A DNA stretch of 54,104 nt from Paracoccaceae bacterium (GTDB lineage: Bacteria; Pseudomonadota; Alphaproteobacteria; Rhodobacterales; Rhodobacteraceae). Position 1 is the first letter of the stretch. Every line of letters begins with the position of its first letter. The DNA lies in assembly GCA_007128135.1 (NCBI GenBank), contig SKYA01000037.1, positions 1 through 54,104 on the forward strand, in the 5' to 3' direction. The notes beneath the pieces were generated by a model. The model did no database searches and was not told where the DNA came from. It worked only from the letters and a program-made list of their open reading frames with translations. Shown here piece by piece: positions 8,377 through 16,291 of the stretch. The position numbers and the translations under genes were made by a program.

Positions 8377-9006
8377 ATGACGCTTTCCGGTCTGCATATG
8401 TTCCGATTTCACGCCATGCGGCACCTCTGCGCATGGGCATCGGCCGTGGCCTGCGCGCTGCTGCCGATGGCGCAGGCACAGGCCCAGGGCATGACCGACC
8501 GGGTGGGGTTTCTGGACCGGACCTTCCTGCTGCAGATGCGCAGCGGGTCCAGCCGCTCGGCCCTGGCGGCACAGATGGCCGTGGGCGGATATGAGCTGGA
8601 CGATGGCACGCCGGTGGATTTCGCGCCCTGGTACACGCCGCGCTTTCCAGAGATGAACCTGCTGTTCCTGACCTCGCTCACGCCGTCCTTCGGGGTGACA
8701 TGGGGGGTCAGCACGGGCGAACGCGGCCAGAAATACACCATTGATCCGGGGCTGTGGCTGGGCTTTGTCTGGCGCCAGCAGATCAGCCCGCGCAGCACGC
8801 TGAGCCTCTCGGCATCGACCCTGATGGGTGGGAACATGCGCGAACAGACCTGTCAGGCCTACTACCGGATCACAGGCGATTTCGCGACAGTCAATTGCCG
8901 TCTCGCCGCCTCGACACTTGCGCCGGAGGACACGCTGAACTACCTTGAACGCCGCTCGGGCCTGCGGGAGTCGCGTGTCCTGCTGCGCTACGAATTCCGG
9001 TTCTGA
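8377..9006 (+). CDS. Exported protein, probable small outer-membrane beta-barrel
   Basis: I do not recognise the family. The protein (209 residues from the first ATG; ATGs at 8398 and 8416 would also leave a full signal peptide) begins with a signal peptide ending in AQAQAQG near residue 37. The mature part alternates short beta-like stretches with turns, contains two Cys (159, 174) that could form a disulfide, and ends in RYEFRF. A terminal Phe preceded by alternating aromatic residues is the usual targeting signal of outer-membrane barrels. Segments such as GLWLGFVWRQQ and STLSLSASTLMGG look like strand-turn-strand units. It faces the lipoprotein subtilase gene tail to tail with 15 nt between. 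Role unknown. Confidence 0.7.
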   Translation: MTLSGLHMFRFHAMRHLCAWASAVACALLPMAQAQAQGMTDRVGFLDRTFLLQMRSGSSRSALAAQMAVGGYELDDGTPVDFAPWYTPRFPEMNLLFLTSLTPSFGVTWGVSTGERGQKYTIDPGLWLGFVWRQQISPRSTLSLSASTLMGGNMREQTCQAYYRITGDFATVNCRLAASTLAPEDTLNYLERRSGLRESRVLLRYEFRF

Positions 9007-9021
9007 CCTGTTGGCGCCGCG

Positions 9022-9957
9022 TCAGTGAATCGTTGCCGGTGCAAGGGCGCGCGACAGGCTCGCCTCGCCGCGCCCGTGCAAGGCCGGGTCGAAGCTCTTG
9101 ATCGTGTCCGTGCGCGCAGTGTCAAGCAACTGGTTCGCGATCTGGGTCGGGCTTGCGTTGGTGAACTTGCTGCCGAGGATCGCGGCATATCCGCTCACGA
9201 TCGGCGCCGCGAAGGAAGTGCCTTCCAGCCCGGTCAGTTCCGACAGCACACCGACGCTGAGGAACTGGTTCTGCACTGTCGGGTCGCTTCCGGCGAAACT
9301 GGAATATCCGGTCAGGCTGGCAGGGTCATCAGGCGTGCCGTGCCGGTCGAGCGCGCCCACGAAAATGGCCGACGGTGCCCCGATCAGGGCGATATTCAGC
9401 AAATCCTTCCGGTTGCTGTTGACACCGAAAACGCCATCCACCGCCACCGAAGTGTTGCCCGCCGATTTCACGATCAGGGCGTTTCCGGCATGCGCATGGG
9501 CAATCAGCGAATGCTCGATCACGGCGCTGGTCAGGTTCTGGATGTCGCTTGAACTGCTGCCGGGGTAACTGTAGCTGAGATTCATCACGTTCAGCTTGTT
9601 GGGAACCAGATCCACCGCCGCGCGGTATGAGAAATCGATCTCGCGGATCTGCGCCGATGGCGCAATCACGCTGATCTGCGTGGAGGTCCAGAAGCCATGG
9701 GTCCCTTCCATCTCGCCATAGCCCAGATTGGCACGGAACTGGCTGCCGATGAAACGGTCCACCAGTGTCACATGCGTGCCCTGCCCGAAATACCCTTCGG
9801 CCCAGGCCTCGTCGATCTCGGGGTGCATCCAGGTGTATAGCTGCCCCGGCTGCGGGGTCGGGCCCATGCCGACAAGGCCGAGACCGTCTTCGCCGTTGCC
9901 CATGCAGGCGCCCAGCATGACGCAGGCCGCGAGCACCGCACTCAATCTTCGCAACAT
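9022..9957 (-). CDS. Lipoprotein subtilisin-like serine protease (S8 family), compact
   Basis: A 311-residue protein whose signal peptide ends in the lipobox LGAC (lipidated Cys18), so it should be a periplasm-facing or outer-membrane lipoprotein. The S8 catalytic set is present in order: Asp67 in THVTLVDRF, His87 in EGTHGFW, the oxyanion Asn168 in KSAGNTS, and Ser248 in LEGTSFAAP. The C-terminal DPALHGRGEASLSRAL is the helix that closes S8 domains. The motifs around Asp and His deviate from the usual D-S/T-G and HGTHV. No propeptide and no autotransporter barrel are attached, so it is essentially a bare catalytic domain. ATG at 9957 follows ACCGGAGACC. Substrate unknown. Confidence 0.85.
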   Translation of the reverse strand: MLRRLSAVLAACVMLGACMGNGEDGLGLVGMGPTPQPGQLYTWMHPEIDEAWAEGYFGQGTHVTLVDRFIGSQFRANLGYGEMEGTHGFWTSTQISVIAPSAQIREIDFSYRAAVDLVPNKLNVMNLSYSYPGSSSSDIQNLTSAVIEHSLIAHAHAGNALIVKSAGNTSVAVDGVFGVNSNRKDLLNIALIGAPSAIFVGALDRHGTPDDPASLTGYSSFAGSDPTVQNQFLSVGVLSELTGLEGTSFAAPIVSGYAAILGSKFTNASPTQIANQLLDTARTDTIKSFDPALHGRGEASLSRALAPATIH

Positions 9958-10148
9958 GGTGGTCTCCGGTAAACTCGTGAATCCGAGAGTAGCGAATTGC
10001 GCGGTCCCCCTCAAGCGGTTCGATCCTGCGATGGCAATACGCCTCGCCCGCGCCGGCCCCGCCTCCGGATTGACATGTATCAAGGCGCCGGCGCCCGAAA
10101 CATGCTGTCATGGTGACCGGTAGCAAGCATGTATCCGGGAGCAAAGAC

Positions 10149-10403
10149 ATGAGCCTGCTTTCAAGAATAGACCATCATACAAACCTTTTCCTTCGCATGT
10201 CCGAAGCACGCAACGCAGATGTCGCGGATGCGCTGATGCACGGCAGGATCGACCCGCAGACCCTGCGCAGTTCCGTGTTTCGCTGCATGCAATGCGACGA
10301 AACCGGGAAATGCGAGCAATGGCTGGACGAAGACGGCGAAGGTCCGACGCCCGAGCCCCTGGGCTGCCGCAACAGGTCGCTGCTCGAGAGGCTCGGACGG
10401 TAG
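10149..10403 (+). CDS. DUF6455 family protein, four cysteines
   Basis: An 84-residue protein that I recognise as DUF6455, a small family common in Rhodobacteraceae. The C-terminal half carries four Cys in the pattern C46-x2-C49-x5-C55-x17-C73 (FRCMQCDETGKC ... LGCRNRS), suggesting a metal or iron-sulfur site, though this is inference. The N-terminal half is helical (RIDHHTNLFLRMSEA...DALMHGRIDPQTLR). There is no signal peptide, so it is cytoplasmic. ATG at 10149 follows GGGAGCAAAGAC. It is divergent from the lipoprotein subtilase and convergent with aroB. Confidence 0.8.
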   Translation: MSLLSRIDHHTNLFLRMSEARNADVADALMHGRIDPQTLRSSVFRCMQCDETGKCEQWLDEDGEGPTPEPLGCRNRSLLERLGR

Positions 10404-10410
10404 CGAACGC

Positions 10411-10452
10411 GACCCGGGGCCGGTCGTTGCCTGCCCGGGTCTGACGCAGGCA
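10411..10452. terminator. Two overlapping alternative hairpins between DUF6455 gene and aroB
   Basis: Stem A pairs GACCCGGG (10411-10418) with CCCGGGTC (10434-10441). Stem B pairs TGCCTGC (10428-10434) with GCAGGCA (10446-10452). They share bases and cannot form together. They fill the 52-nt space between two genes that read towards each other, so they most likely terminate transcription from both sides. No U-tract. Confidence 0.5.
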
Positions 10453-10455
10453 GGA

Positions 10456-11574
10456 TCAGCCGCGCGCGGCCAGCGCCTCGTCAAGCAGCGCGCGCAGCAG
10501 ATCGCCCGGCACCTCGTCACAGACGAAGGCCGCGCCAATATCGCGCGCAAGGATGAAACGCAGCCGCCCATCCTGTACCTTCTTGTCCTGCGCCATAAGC
10601 CCTATCAGCGCATCGGCACGTGGCAGGTCGCCGGGAATATCGGCCAGATCACAGGCCATGCCCATCGCGCGCAGATGCGCGCGCACACGGCTGGGAGTTT
10701 CCTGCGCGCACAGCCCCATCCGGGCCGAAAGCTCATAGGCCAGCGCACAGCCGATCGCCACGCCCTCGCCATGCAGCAACCGGTCGGAATAGCCCGTCGC
10801 CGCTTCGAGCGCGTGACAGAAGGTATGGCCAAGGTTCAGCAGCGCGCGCTCACCCTGTTCTGTCTCGTCGCGCGCCACGATCCCTGCCTTCATCTCGACC
10901 GAGCGGCGCACCGCATGCTGGCGCAAGTCCTTGTCACCACGCATCAGCGCCGGGCCGTTGGCCTCCAGCCAGGCAAAGAACCCGGCATCCCCCAGTAGCC
11001 CGTATTTCACCACCTCGCCATAACCTGCAAGGAAATCCCGCGGGGCGAGACTGTCGAGCAGGTCGATATCGGCCAGAACGAGGCTGGGTTGATGAAACGC
11101 ACCGACAAGGTTCTTGCCGTGGCGCGTGTTGATGCCGGTCTTGCCACCCACCGAACTGTCCACCTGCGCCAGAAGCGTGCTGGGCACCTGAACGAAGCGC
11201 ACACCCCTGCGCAGGACCGCGGCGGCAAAGCCGCCCAGATCCCCGATCACCCCGCCGCCCAGTGCAAGCACCATGTCGCGCCGTTCGACCCGCGCATCAA
11301 GCAGCCACTCGACCGCCTCGCGCAGCCCGTCCCAGCCCTTGGTGGCCTCTCCCGGAGCCAGCGCGTGGGTTTGAGCGGCTATTCCTGCAGCACCAAGTCC
11401 GGCCTGCAAGCGGTCCAGATGCAGTTCGCCGACCCGGCTCTCGGTCAGCACGGCCACGCGCGGGCGTGCGAGCAATGGCGCCACCAGCGCGCCTGCCTGT
11501 GCAAGCAACCCCTGCCCGATCACCACATCATAGGACCGCGCTCCAAGCGCCACATGCACCCGTTCCGGCGTCAT
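10456..11574 (-). CDS. aroB: 3-dehydroquinate synthase
   Basis: Second step of the shikimate pathway: converts DAHP to 3-dehydroquinate using NAD and a divalent metal. The 372-residue protein has the NAD-binding GGGVIGDLGGFAAAVLRRG, the substrate/metal segment VDSSVGGKTGIN, and the metal-ligand region GYGEVVKYGLL, followed by NLGHTFCHALE and the LLHGEGVAIG His motif. Its ATG (11574) overlaps the aroK stop as ATGA, so translation is coupled. The reading frame continues upstream within aroK but without coding signal there. The aroK-aroB order is typical. It ends at a paired hairpin region shared with the convergent DUF6455 gene. Confidence 0.97.
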   Translation of the reverse strand: MTPERVHVALGARSYDVVIGQGLLAQAGALVAPLLARPRVAVLTESRVGELHLDRLQAGLGAAGIAAQTHALAPGEATKGWDGLREAVEWLLDARVERRDMVLALGGGVIGDLGGFAAAVLRRGVRFVQVPSTLLAQVDSSVGGKTGINTRHGKNLVGAFHQPSLVLADIDLLDSLAPRDFLAGYGEVVKYGLLGDAGFFAWLEANGPALMRGDKDLRQHAVRRSVEMKAGIVARDETEQGERALLNLGHTFCHALEAATGYSDRLLHGEGVAIGCALAYELSARMGLCAQETPSRVRAHLRAMGMACDLADIPGDLPRADALIGLMAQDKKVQDGRLRFILARDIGAAFVCDEVPGDLLRALLDEALAARG

Positions 11575-12116
11575 GCTTTCCCCTCTCCCAGCACATCCGG
11601 GCGTGTGGCAAGCTTGGCCAGCACGGACCTTGCCATGTCGGCAATCGCATAGCCTGAATTGGCCTCGACCACCAGATCGGCCTGAGCATAATGCGGCGCG
11701 CGGATCTCCAGCAATTCGGCAAGCGTGGCGCGTGGATTGGCCGTGCGCAGAAGTGGCCGCGTGGACTTGTGGCGCACCCGCGACCACAACAGGTCGAGAT
11801 CGGCCTTCAGCCATACCGCCACGCCCTCGACCGAGATGAGCGCGCGCGTTCCCGCATTCAGATAGGCTCCGCCACCCACCGACAGCACACAGGGCGGGCC
11901 GCGCAGAAGCCGCGCGATCACCTCGGCCTCGCGGGCGCGAAAGAACGCCTCTCCGTCGCGCTCGAATATCTCGGCAATGCTCATCTGGGCGGCGGCGACG
12001 ATCTCTTCATCCGAATCGAGAAAGGGCACGCAGAGTTGCCGCGCGAGCTCCTTGCCCACGGCGGTCTTGCCTGCTCCCATCATCCCGACAAGGACCACGG
12101 TCTTGTGCAGTTTCAT
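11571..12116 (-). CDS. aroK: Shikimate kinase
   Basis: Phosphorylates shikimate with ATP. At 181 residues it has the expected size. The Walker A loop GMMGAGKT is at 11-18, the magnesium/shikimate DSDEE follows in the second strand (34-38), the shikimate-binding SVGGGAY lies in mid-protein, and the lid Arg segment STRPLL near 118. The ATG at 12116 has AAGGGG upstream, at the long end of useful spacing. It overlaps aroB by 4 nt (ATGA). It is divergent from the membrane microprotein gene at 12275. Confidence 0.96.
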   Translation of the reverse strand: MKLHKTVVLVGMMGAGKTAVGKELARQLCVPFLDSDEEIVAAAQMSIAEIFERDGEAFFRAREAEVIARLLRGPPCVLSVGGGAYLNAGTRALISVEGVAVWLKADLDLLWSRVRHKSTRPLLRTANPRATLAELLEIRAPHYAQADLVVEANSGYAIADMARSVLAKLATRPDVLGEGKA

Positions 12117-12274
12117 GCCGATGCCCTGCCCCTTACTGCACTTTCATCTCAAGTTTTCGTGGCCTGCCTGTTTATTGTCGTGATAATGCGGCAATGTCGA
12201 TGGAAAATCCCCGGTCGCGCGTGTATCCCGCAGGCGCAAGAGAGGGCAGGCAGTTCCGAAAGGCAGGATCGATC

Positions 12275-12409
12275 ATGCGCTATATCTTCCGTCTGGTGCT
12301 CATGCTCGTGTTTCTGGCCGCGCTGGCAGTGCTGGGATATGCCTTTGTAGGCGATCTTTCTCCACAGCGCGCGCCGGTCGAGACCCCGATCACGCTGGAG
12401 GTGAATTGA
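12275..12409 (+). CDS. Single-pass membrane microprotein, conserved upstream of xerD
   Basis: A 44-residue protein beginning MRYIFRLVLMLVFLAALAVL: one basic N-terminus and one hydrophobic helix (about 4-25), then a short extracytoplasmic tail ending in TLEVN. I recall similar small proteins at this place in Rhodobacteraceae but know no function. The ATG at 12275 follows AAAGGCAGGATCG; the frame opens upstream but those residues are not membrane-like. Its last codons contain GGAGGTGA, the ribosome site of the next gene, and its stop overlaps that gene's TTG start. It therefore forms a translational unit with the exported protein downstream. Confidence 0.72.
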   Translation: MRYIFRLVLMLVFLAALAVLGYAFVGDLSPQRAPVETPITLEVN

Positions 12410-13998
12410 CCCCGCTGCGCCCAGCCTCCTGTCATCTTGCGCTCTGGCTCGGGCTCGCCCTTGGTCTTGCCCTTGCCTCGATGCCGTCGGACGCGCATGC
12501 ACAGGACGCCGACGCACCGCTGAGCGCGATCGACTGGCTGGATCAGGTGCTCTCGGCGCCGCAGACGGTCCCCGAACCGGCACCATCGGCAAGTGATCCG
12601 GATGCAGGCTTCGGGACCGGCGGGGTGTCACAGGACCTCATTGCCACAACCCCGCTCGATTCGGTCGAGATTGACACGACAGGGCTGTTTCGTGCCGAAC
12701 GTATCGGCCTGCCACGCGCCTTCTGGGGGCCTTCCCCGCTGCCCGACATTCTCGATGCGCTGGCCGGAATGCCGCATGATTCCCTGCCCAGCGCCACGCG
12801 ACTGGGCCTGCGCGTGCTCATGGCCGAATTCGCCGCACCCTGGACCCTCGCCCCGGAAGATCGCGGCGTGCTGCTGAACGCGCGGGTCGAGCAGCTTGTC
12901 GCACAGGGTGCGCTGGAGCAGGCAGGTCAGCTGATAGATGCCGCCCCCGAACGCACTGCGCGCCTGGCTGCGCAGGCTTTCGACATTGCATTGCTGCTGG
13001 GCGAGGAAGACCGCGCCTGCGCGCAGATGAGTGGGCAGATCACCAGCGCGCATGCTCAGGCAGCACAGATATTCTGTACCGCCCGCGGTGGCGACTGGCA
13101 GGCGGCCCATGCCAGCCTGCAGGTGGCGCGCGCGCTTGGTCTTGTCTCACAGACCGAGGCCCATCTGCTGACCCGCTTTCTCGAGGAAGAGGAGACAGAG
13201 TCGCTTCTGCCGCCACCACAGGAGATGACGCCGCTCGCATGGCGGATCATGGAGGCGCTGGGCGATCCGGTGGTGACAGCCAGTCTGCCCGTGGCCTATG
13301 CCCATGCCGATCTGCGCGGCACCAGCGGCTGGCGCGCACAGCTTGATGCCGCAGAGCGGCTGACGCGGGCCGGGGTGATGCAGCCCAACCGTCTGCTGGG
13401 CCTCTATACCCAGCGCCGCGCAGCTGCTTCGGGCGGGCTGTGGGAACGCGTGCGGGCAATACAGGCGCTGGAGCAGGCCAGCGCCGCGCGTGATGCCGAT
13501 GCCGCCGGAAAAGCCCTGCTGGAGGCCTGGCCGCATTTTGCCGCTGTCGAACTTGAGCTGGCGCTGGCCGAGATGATGGCTCCGTCCCTGGCCGATCTGC
13601 CCCTGAGCGGACCAGCAGCCGAGAAGCTCTGGCAGCTGCTGCTTCTGGCACAGGAGCGGCCCGAACGCGCGGCCACGCTGACCCCGCCGACCGAGCTCGG
13701 GCGCTTCGTTCTGGCGCTGGCCGAAGGTGTGGGGCTGCCTGCGGTCAGCGCACCTGCGATGGCAGAGGCGATCGCGCTGGCCCTGGGCCCCGGGCCCATT
13801 CCCGAGCAGGTTCAGCAGAACCTTGCCGATGGAGAACTGGGACGCCTCCTGTTCGAGGCCTTCGACCATATCGCTGATGCCGCCGCAGGGGACCTTCACG
13901 CCGCTACCCGCGCGCTGCAGCGGCTGCGCGCGCTGGGTCTGGAGCGCGAGGCACGCCAGATCGGGGTCGAACTGCTGCTGCTGGAACGACGGGGCTAG
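12406..13998 (+). CDS. Exported alpha-helical repeat-like protein of unknown function
   Basis: A 530-residue protein with a signal peptide (hydrophobic core about 11-26, AHA cleavage site near residue 32) and an otherwise Ala/Leu-rich helical sequence resembling TPR-type solenoids (for example GALEQAGQLIDAAPERTARLAAQ). I do not recognise a named domain. The start is a TTG at 12406: the perfect Shine-Dalgarno GGAGGTGA sits 1-8 bases before it, inside the end of the microprotein gene, and the two genes overlap as TTGA. Its stop is 3 nt before the xerD start. Location should be periplasmic. An envelope role is possible from the context with the membrane microprotein, but this is inference. Confidence 0.8.
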   Translation: MTPLRPASCHLALWLGLALGLALASMPSDAHAQDADAPLSAIDWLDQVLSAPQTVPEPAPSASDPDAGFGTGGVSQDLIATTPLDSVEIDTTGLFRAERIGLPRAFWGPSPLPDILDALAGMPHDSLPSATRLGLRVLMAEFAAPWTLAPEDRGVLLNARVEQLVAQGALEQAGQLIDAAPERTARLAAQAFDIALLLGEEDRACAQMSGQITSAHAQAAQIFCTARGGDWQAAHASLQVARALGLVSQTEAHLLTRFLEEEETESLLPPPQEMTPLAWRIMEALGDPVVTASLPVAYAHADLRGTSGWRAQLDAAERLTRAGVMQPNRLLGLYTQRRAAASGGLWERVRAIQALEQASAARDADAAGKALLEAWPHFAAVELELALAEMMAPSLADLPLSGPAAEKLWQLLLLAQERPERAATLTPPTELGRFVLALAEGVGLPAVSAPAMAEAIALALGPGPIPEQVQQNLADGELGRLLFEAFDHIADAAAGDLHAATRALQRLRALGLEREARQIGVELLLLERRG

Positions 13999-14001
13999 GC
14001 C

Positions 14002-14937
14002 ATGATCGCAGGCACCGCATATCGCTGGATTTCCACTTTCCTCGAGGCCAGCGCCGCCGAGACCGGGGCCGCGCGGAACACCCAACTTGCCTATGGGCGC
14101 GACCTGCGCGATTTCACCGACTGGGCCATGCGTGAGGGGCTGGATGTCGCGACCCTGCAACGCGACGCGATCGAGCGCTACCTCATCCATTGCGAGGCGC
14201 AGGGGCTTGCAGCGTCAACACGCGCACGCAGGCTCTCGGCCATCCGCCAGTTGTTCCGCTTCGCCTATGCCGAGGGCTGGCGCGGCGATGACCCGGCAAG
14301 CCGCATCTCCGGTCCGGGCAAGAGCCGCAAACTGCCTATCACGCTTGGCATCGCAGAGGTCGGAGCCCTGCTTGACGCTGCCCGCGAAACCGGGCGGAGC
14401 CCCGCCGAACGGCTGCGCAATACCTGCCTGATGGAACTGCTCTATGCCACTGGCCTGCGCGTGAGCGAGCTGGTCAGCCTGCCGGTGGCCGCTGCGCGGG
14501 GCGACCCGCGCATGATCCTGGTGCGCGGCAAGGGCGGCAAGGAGCGGATGGTGCCACTTTCTGCCCCCGCCCGGCAGGCACTGGCCGAGTGGCTGGCCGA
14601 GTGGAACACGCAGGCCGCTGCCCTGCGCGCGCGCCGCTTGCCCGAGCCGCGATTCCTGTTTCCCTCGACCGGGCGCGCCGGGCATCTGAGCCGGGTCGGT
14701 TTCTACCTGCTGCTCAAGGACATGGCCCTGCGCGCGCGGCTCGATCCGGCGCGCATCAGCCCGCATGTGCTACGCCACGCATTCGCCACGCATCTGCTGG
14801 CAGGTGGTGCGGATCTGCGCGCGATCCAGACACTTCTGGGTCATGCCGATGTCTCGACCACCGAGATCTATACCCATGTGCTCGAAGACCGGCTGAAAGC
14901 GCTGGTGCTGGAGCATCATCCGCTGGCGAAACCCTGA
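14002..14937 (+). CDS. xerD: Site-specific tyrosine recombinase XerD
   Basis: XerD acts with XerC at the dif site to resolve chromosome dimers at division. The 311-residue protein has the N-terminal SAM-like DNA-binding domain (about 8-95) and the catalytic domain with the full set R153 (ATGLRVSEL), K177 (RGKGGKER), H255 and R258 (SPHVLRHAFATHLL), H281 (LLGHADVSTTEIYTHV) and the nucleophile Y290. Length and the lack of integrase-type arms fit the housekeeping enzyme, not a phage integrase. XerC is the alternative; the gene's place behind the microprotein and exported protein supports XerD in this group. No dif-like site was recognised nearby. Confidence 0.92.
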   Translation: MIAGTAYRWISTFLEASAAETGAARNTQLAYGRDLRDFTDWAMREGLDVATLQRDAIERYLIHCEAQGLAASTRARRLSAIRQLFRFAYAEGWRGDDPASRISGPGKSRKLPITLGIAEVGALLDAARETGRSPAERLRNTCLMELLYATGLRVSELVSLPVAAARGDPRMILVRGKGGKERMVPLSAPARQALAEWLAEWNTQAAALRARRLPEPRFLFPSTGRAGHLSRVGFYLLLKDMALRARLDPARISPHVLRHAFATHLLAGGADLRAIQTLLGHADVSTTEIYTHVLEDRLKALVLEHHPLAKP

Positions 14938-15057
14938 CCCGGAACACGGCGCGCGAACCGCAAAACCCGCTGAGCCCGCCCTCACCTCTCGCCAGGCACT
15001 CTCATTCGTCTCGGGATCAGCACTCTTGCGCCCGGGATCAACCCGACAAGACGTAGT

Positions 15058-15094
15058 GTGGGTGGTTCTGCCCCGAAGGGGCAGGTTCACCCAC
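15058..15094. terminator. Bidirectional hairpin between xerD and the thiolase gene
   Basis: Inner stem CTGCCCC / GGGGCAG with a GAA loop (15068-15084) and outer stem GTGGGT (15058-15063) / ACCCAC (15089-15094), separated by a small internal loop. It lies between two convergent genes. AAAGG follows on the plus strand; no U-tract on that strand. Confidence 0.6.
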
Positions 15095-15115
15095 AAAGGT
15101 TACCCTGTGGCCGCG

Positions 15116-16291
15116 TCACATCCGCTCGATGGCAAGCGCGATTCCCTGCCCGCCGCCGATGCACATCGTCACCAATGCGCGTTTTCCGCCAATGCGCGCC
15201 AGTTCATGAAGCGCCTTGATGGTGATGATCGCGCCGGTCGCACCGACAGGATGACCCAGGGCAATCGCGCCGCCATTGGGATTCACGCGCGCCGCGTCAA
15301 ACCCCAGCGCTGCACTGACCGCAAGGGCCTGCGCGGCAAAGGCCTCGTTGGATTCGATCACGTCGAAGTCATCCACCGTCAGCCCGGTGCGCGCGCAGAG
15401 CGCTTCGACCGCCGGGACCGGGCCAATGCCCATCACTTCGGGACGCACGCCGGCATGGGCATAACCGATGATCCGCGCCAGCGGCTGCAATCCGTCGCGC
15501 TCGGCGGCCTCGGCCCGCGCCAGCACCAGTGCGGCAGCGCCGTCATTGATCCCGCTGGCATTGCCTGCGGTGACCGAGCCGCCCTTGTCGAAGGCCGGGC
15601 GCAGCCCGGCAAGCGCCTCGGCGGTCGTGGGCTTGAGGTGTTCGTCCACCTCGAAGGCCTGCTCGCCCTTGCGGGTCTTCACCATCACCGGCACGATCTG
15701 ATCTGCGAAGCGCCCCTCGGCGATGGCGCGGGCCGCCCGTGTCTGGCTTTCAAGCGCAAAGGCATCCTGCATCTCGCGGGTGATACCATGCTCACGCGCG
15801 ACATTCTCGGCTGTCACGCCCATATGGCCGGTCCCGAAGGGACAGGTGAGCGCGCCCAGCATCATGTCGATCACCCCGGCATCGCCCATCTTCTGCCCAA
15901 ACCGTGCGGCAGGCATGGCATAGGGGGCGCGGCTCATGCTCTCGGCCCCTCCCACCAGCGCATAATCGGCATCTTTCAACGCCAGCGCCTGCGCCCCCGA
16001 GACGATCGCCTGCACACCCGAGCCGCAGAGCCGGTTGACATTCATCGCAGGTGCGGAATCGGGCACCCCGGCCCCCATCGCGGCGCGGCGCGAGAGATAC
16101 ATGTCGGCGGGCTCGGTCGCGATGACCGTGCCGAAGACCGTCGTCCCGATCTGCTCGGGCGCCAGTTTCGCGCGGGTGATGGCTTCCTGCGCCACGAGCC
16201 GCGCCAGTTCGATTCCGGGCACGCCCGCGAGCGAACCTCCGAATGTTCCGATGGCCGTCCGCGCGCCGCCGAGTATGACAATATCATCCAT
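15116..16291 (-). CDS. Acetyl-CoA C-acyltransferase (thiolase, BktB/PhaA type)
   Basis: Condenses or cleaves acyl-CoA and acetyl-CoA. The 391-residue length is that of biosynthetic and degradative homotetrameric thiolases. Acyl-enzyme Cys89 lies in [10 protein letters not shown], His347 in [11 protein letters not shown] and the second catalytic Cys377 in MCIGGGQG. The ATG at 16291 has CAGGAGGAACAGGC directly upstream. No reductase, hydratase or PHA synthase gene is adjacent, so its pathway (PHB synthesis, ethylmalonyl-CoA pathway or beta-oxidation) cannot be fixed. It faces xerD tail to tail; about 500 bases of non-coding sequence lie between its start and rnr. Confidence 0.93.
   Translation of the reverse strand: MDDIVILGGARTAIGTFGGSLAGVPGIELARLVAQEAITRAKLAPEQIGTTVFGTVIATEPADMYLSRRAAMGAGVPDSAPAMNVNRLCGSGVQAIVSGAQALALKDADYALVGGAESMSRAPYAMPAARFGQKMGDAGVIDMMLGALTCPFGTGHMGVTAENVAREHGITREMQDAFALESQTRAARAIAEGRFADQIVPVMVKTRKGEQAFEVDEHLKPTTAEALAGLRPAFDKGGSVTAGNASGINDGAAALVLARAEAAERDGLQPLARIIGYAHAGVRPEVMGIGPVPAVEALCARTGLTVDDFDVIESNEAFAAQALAVSAALGFDAARVNPNGGAIALGHPVGATGAIITIKALHELARIGGKRALVTMCIGGGQGIALAIERM

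Noticed and set aside
11575-11814. N-terminal extension of aroB
   Set aside because: It lies within aroK in another frame; the ATGA overlap gives the normal start.
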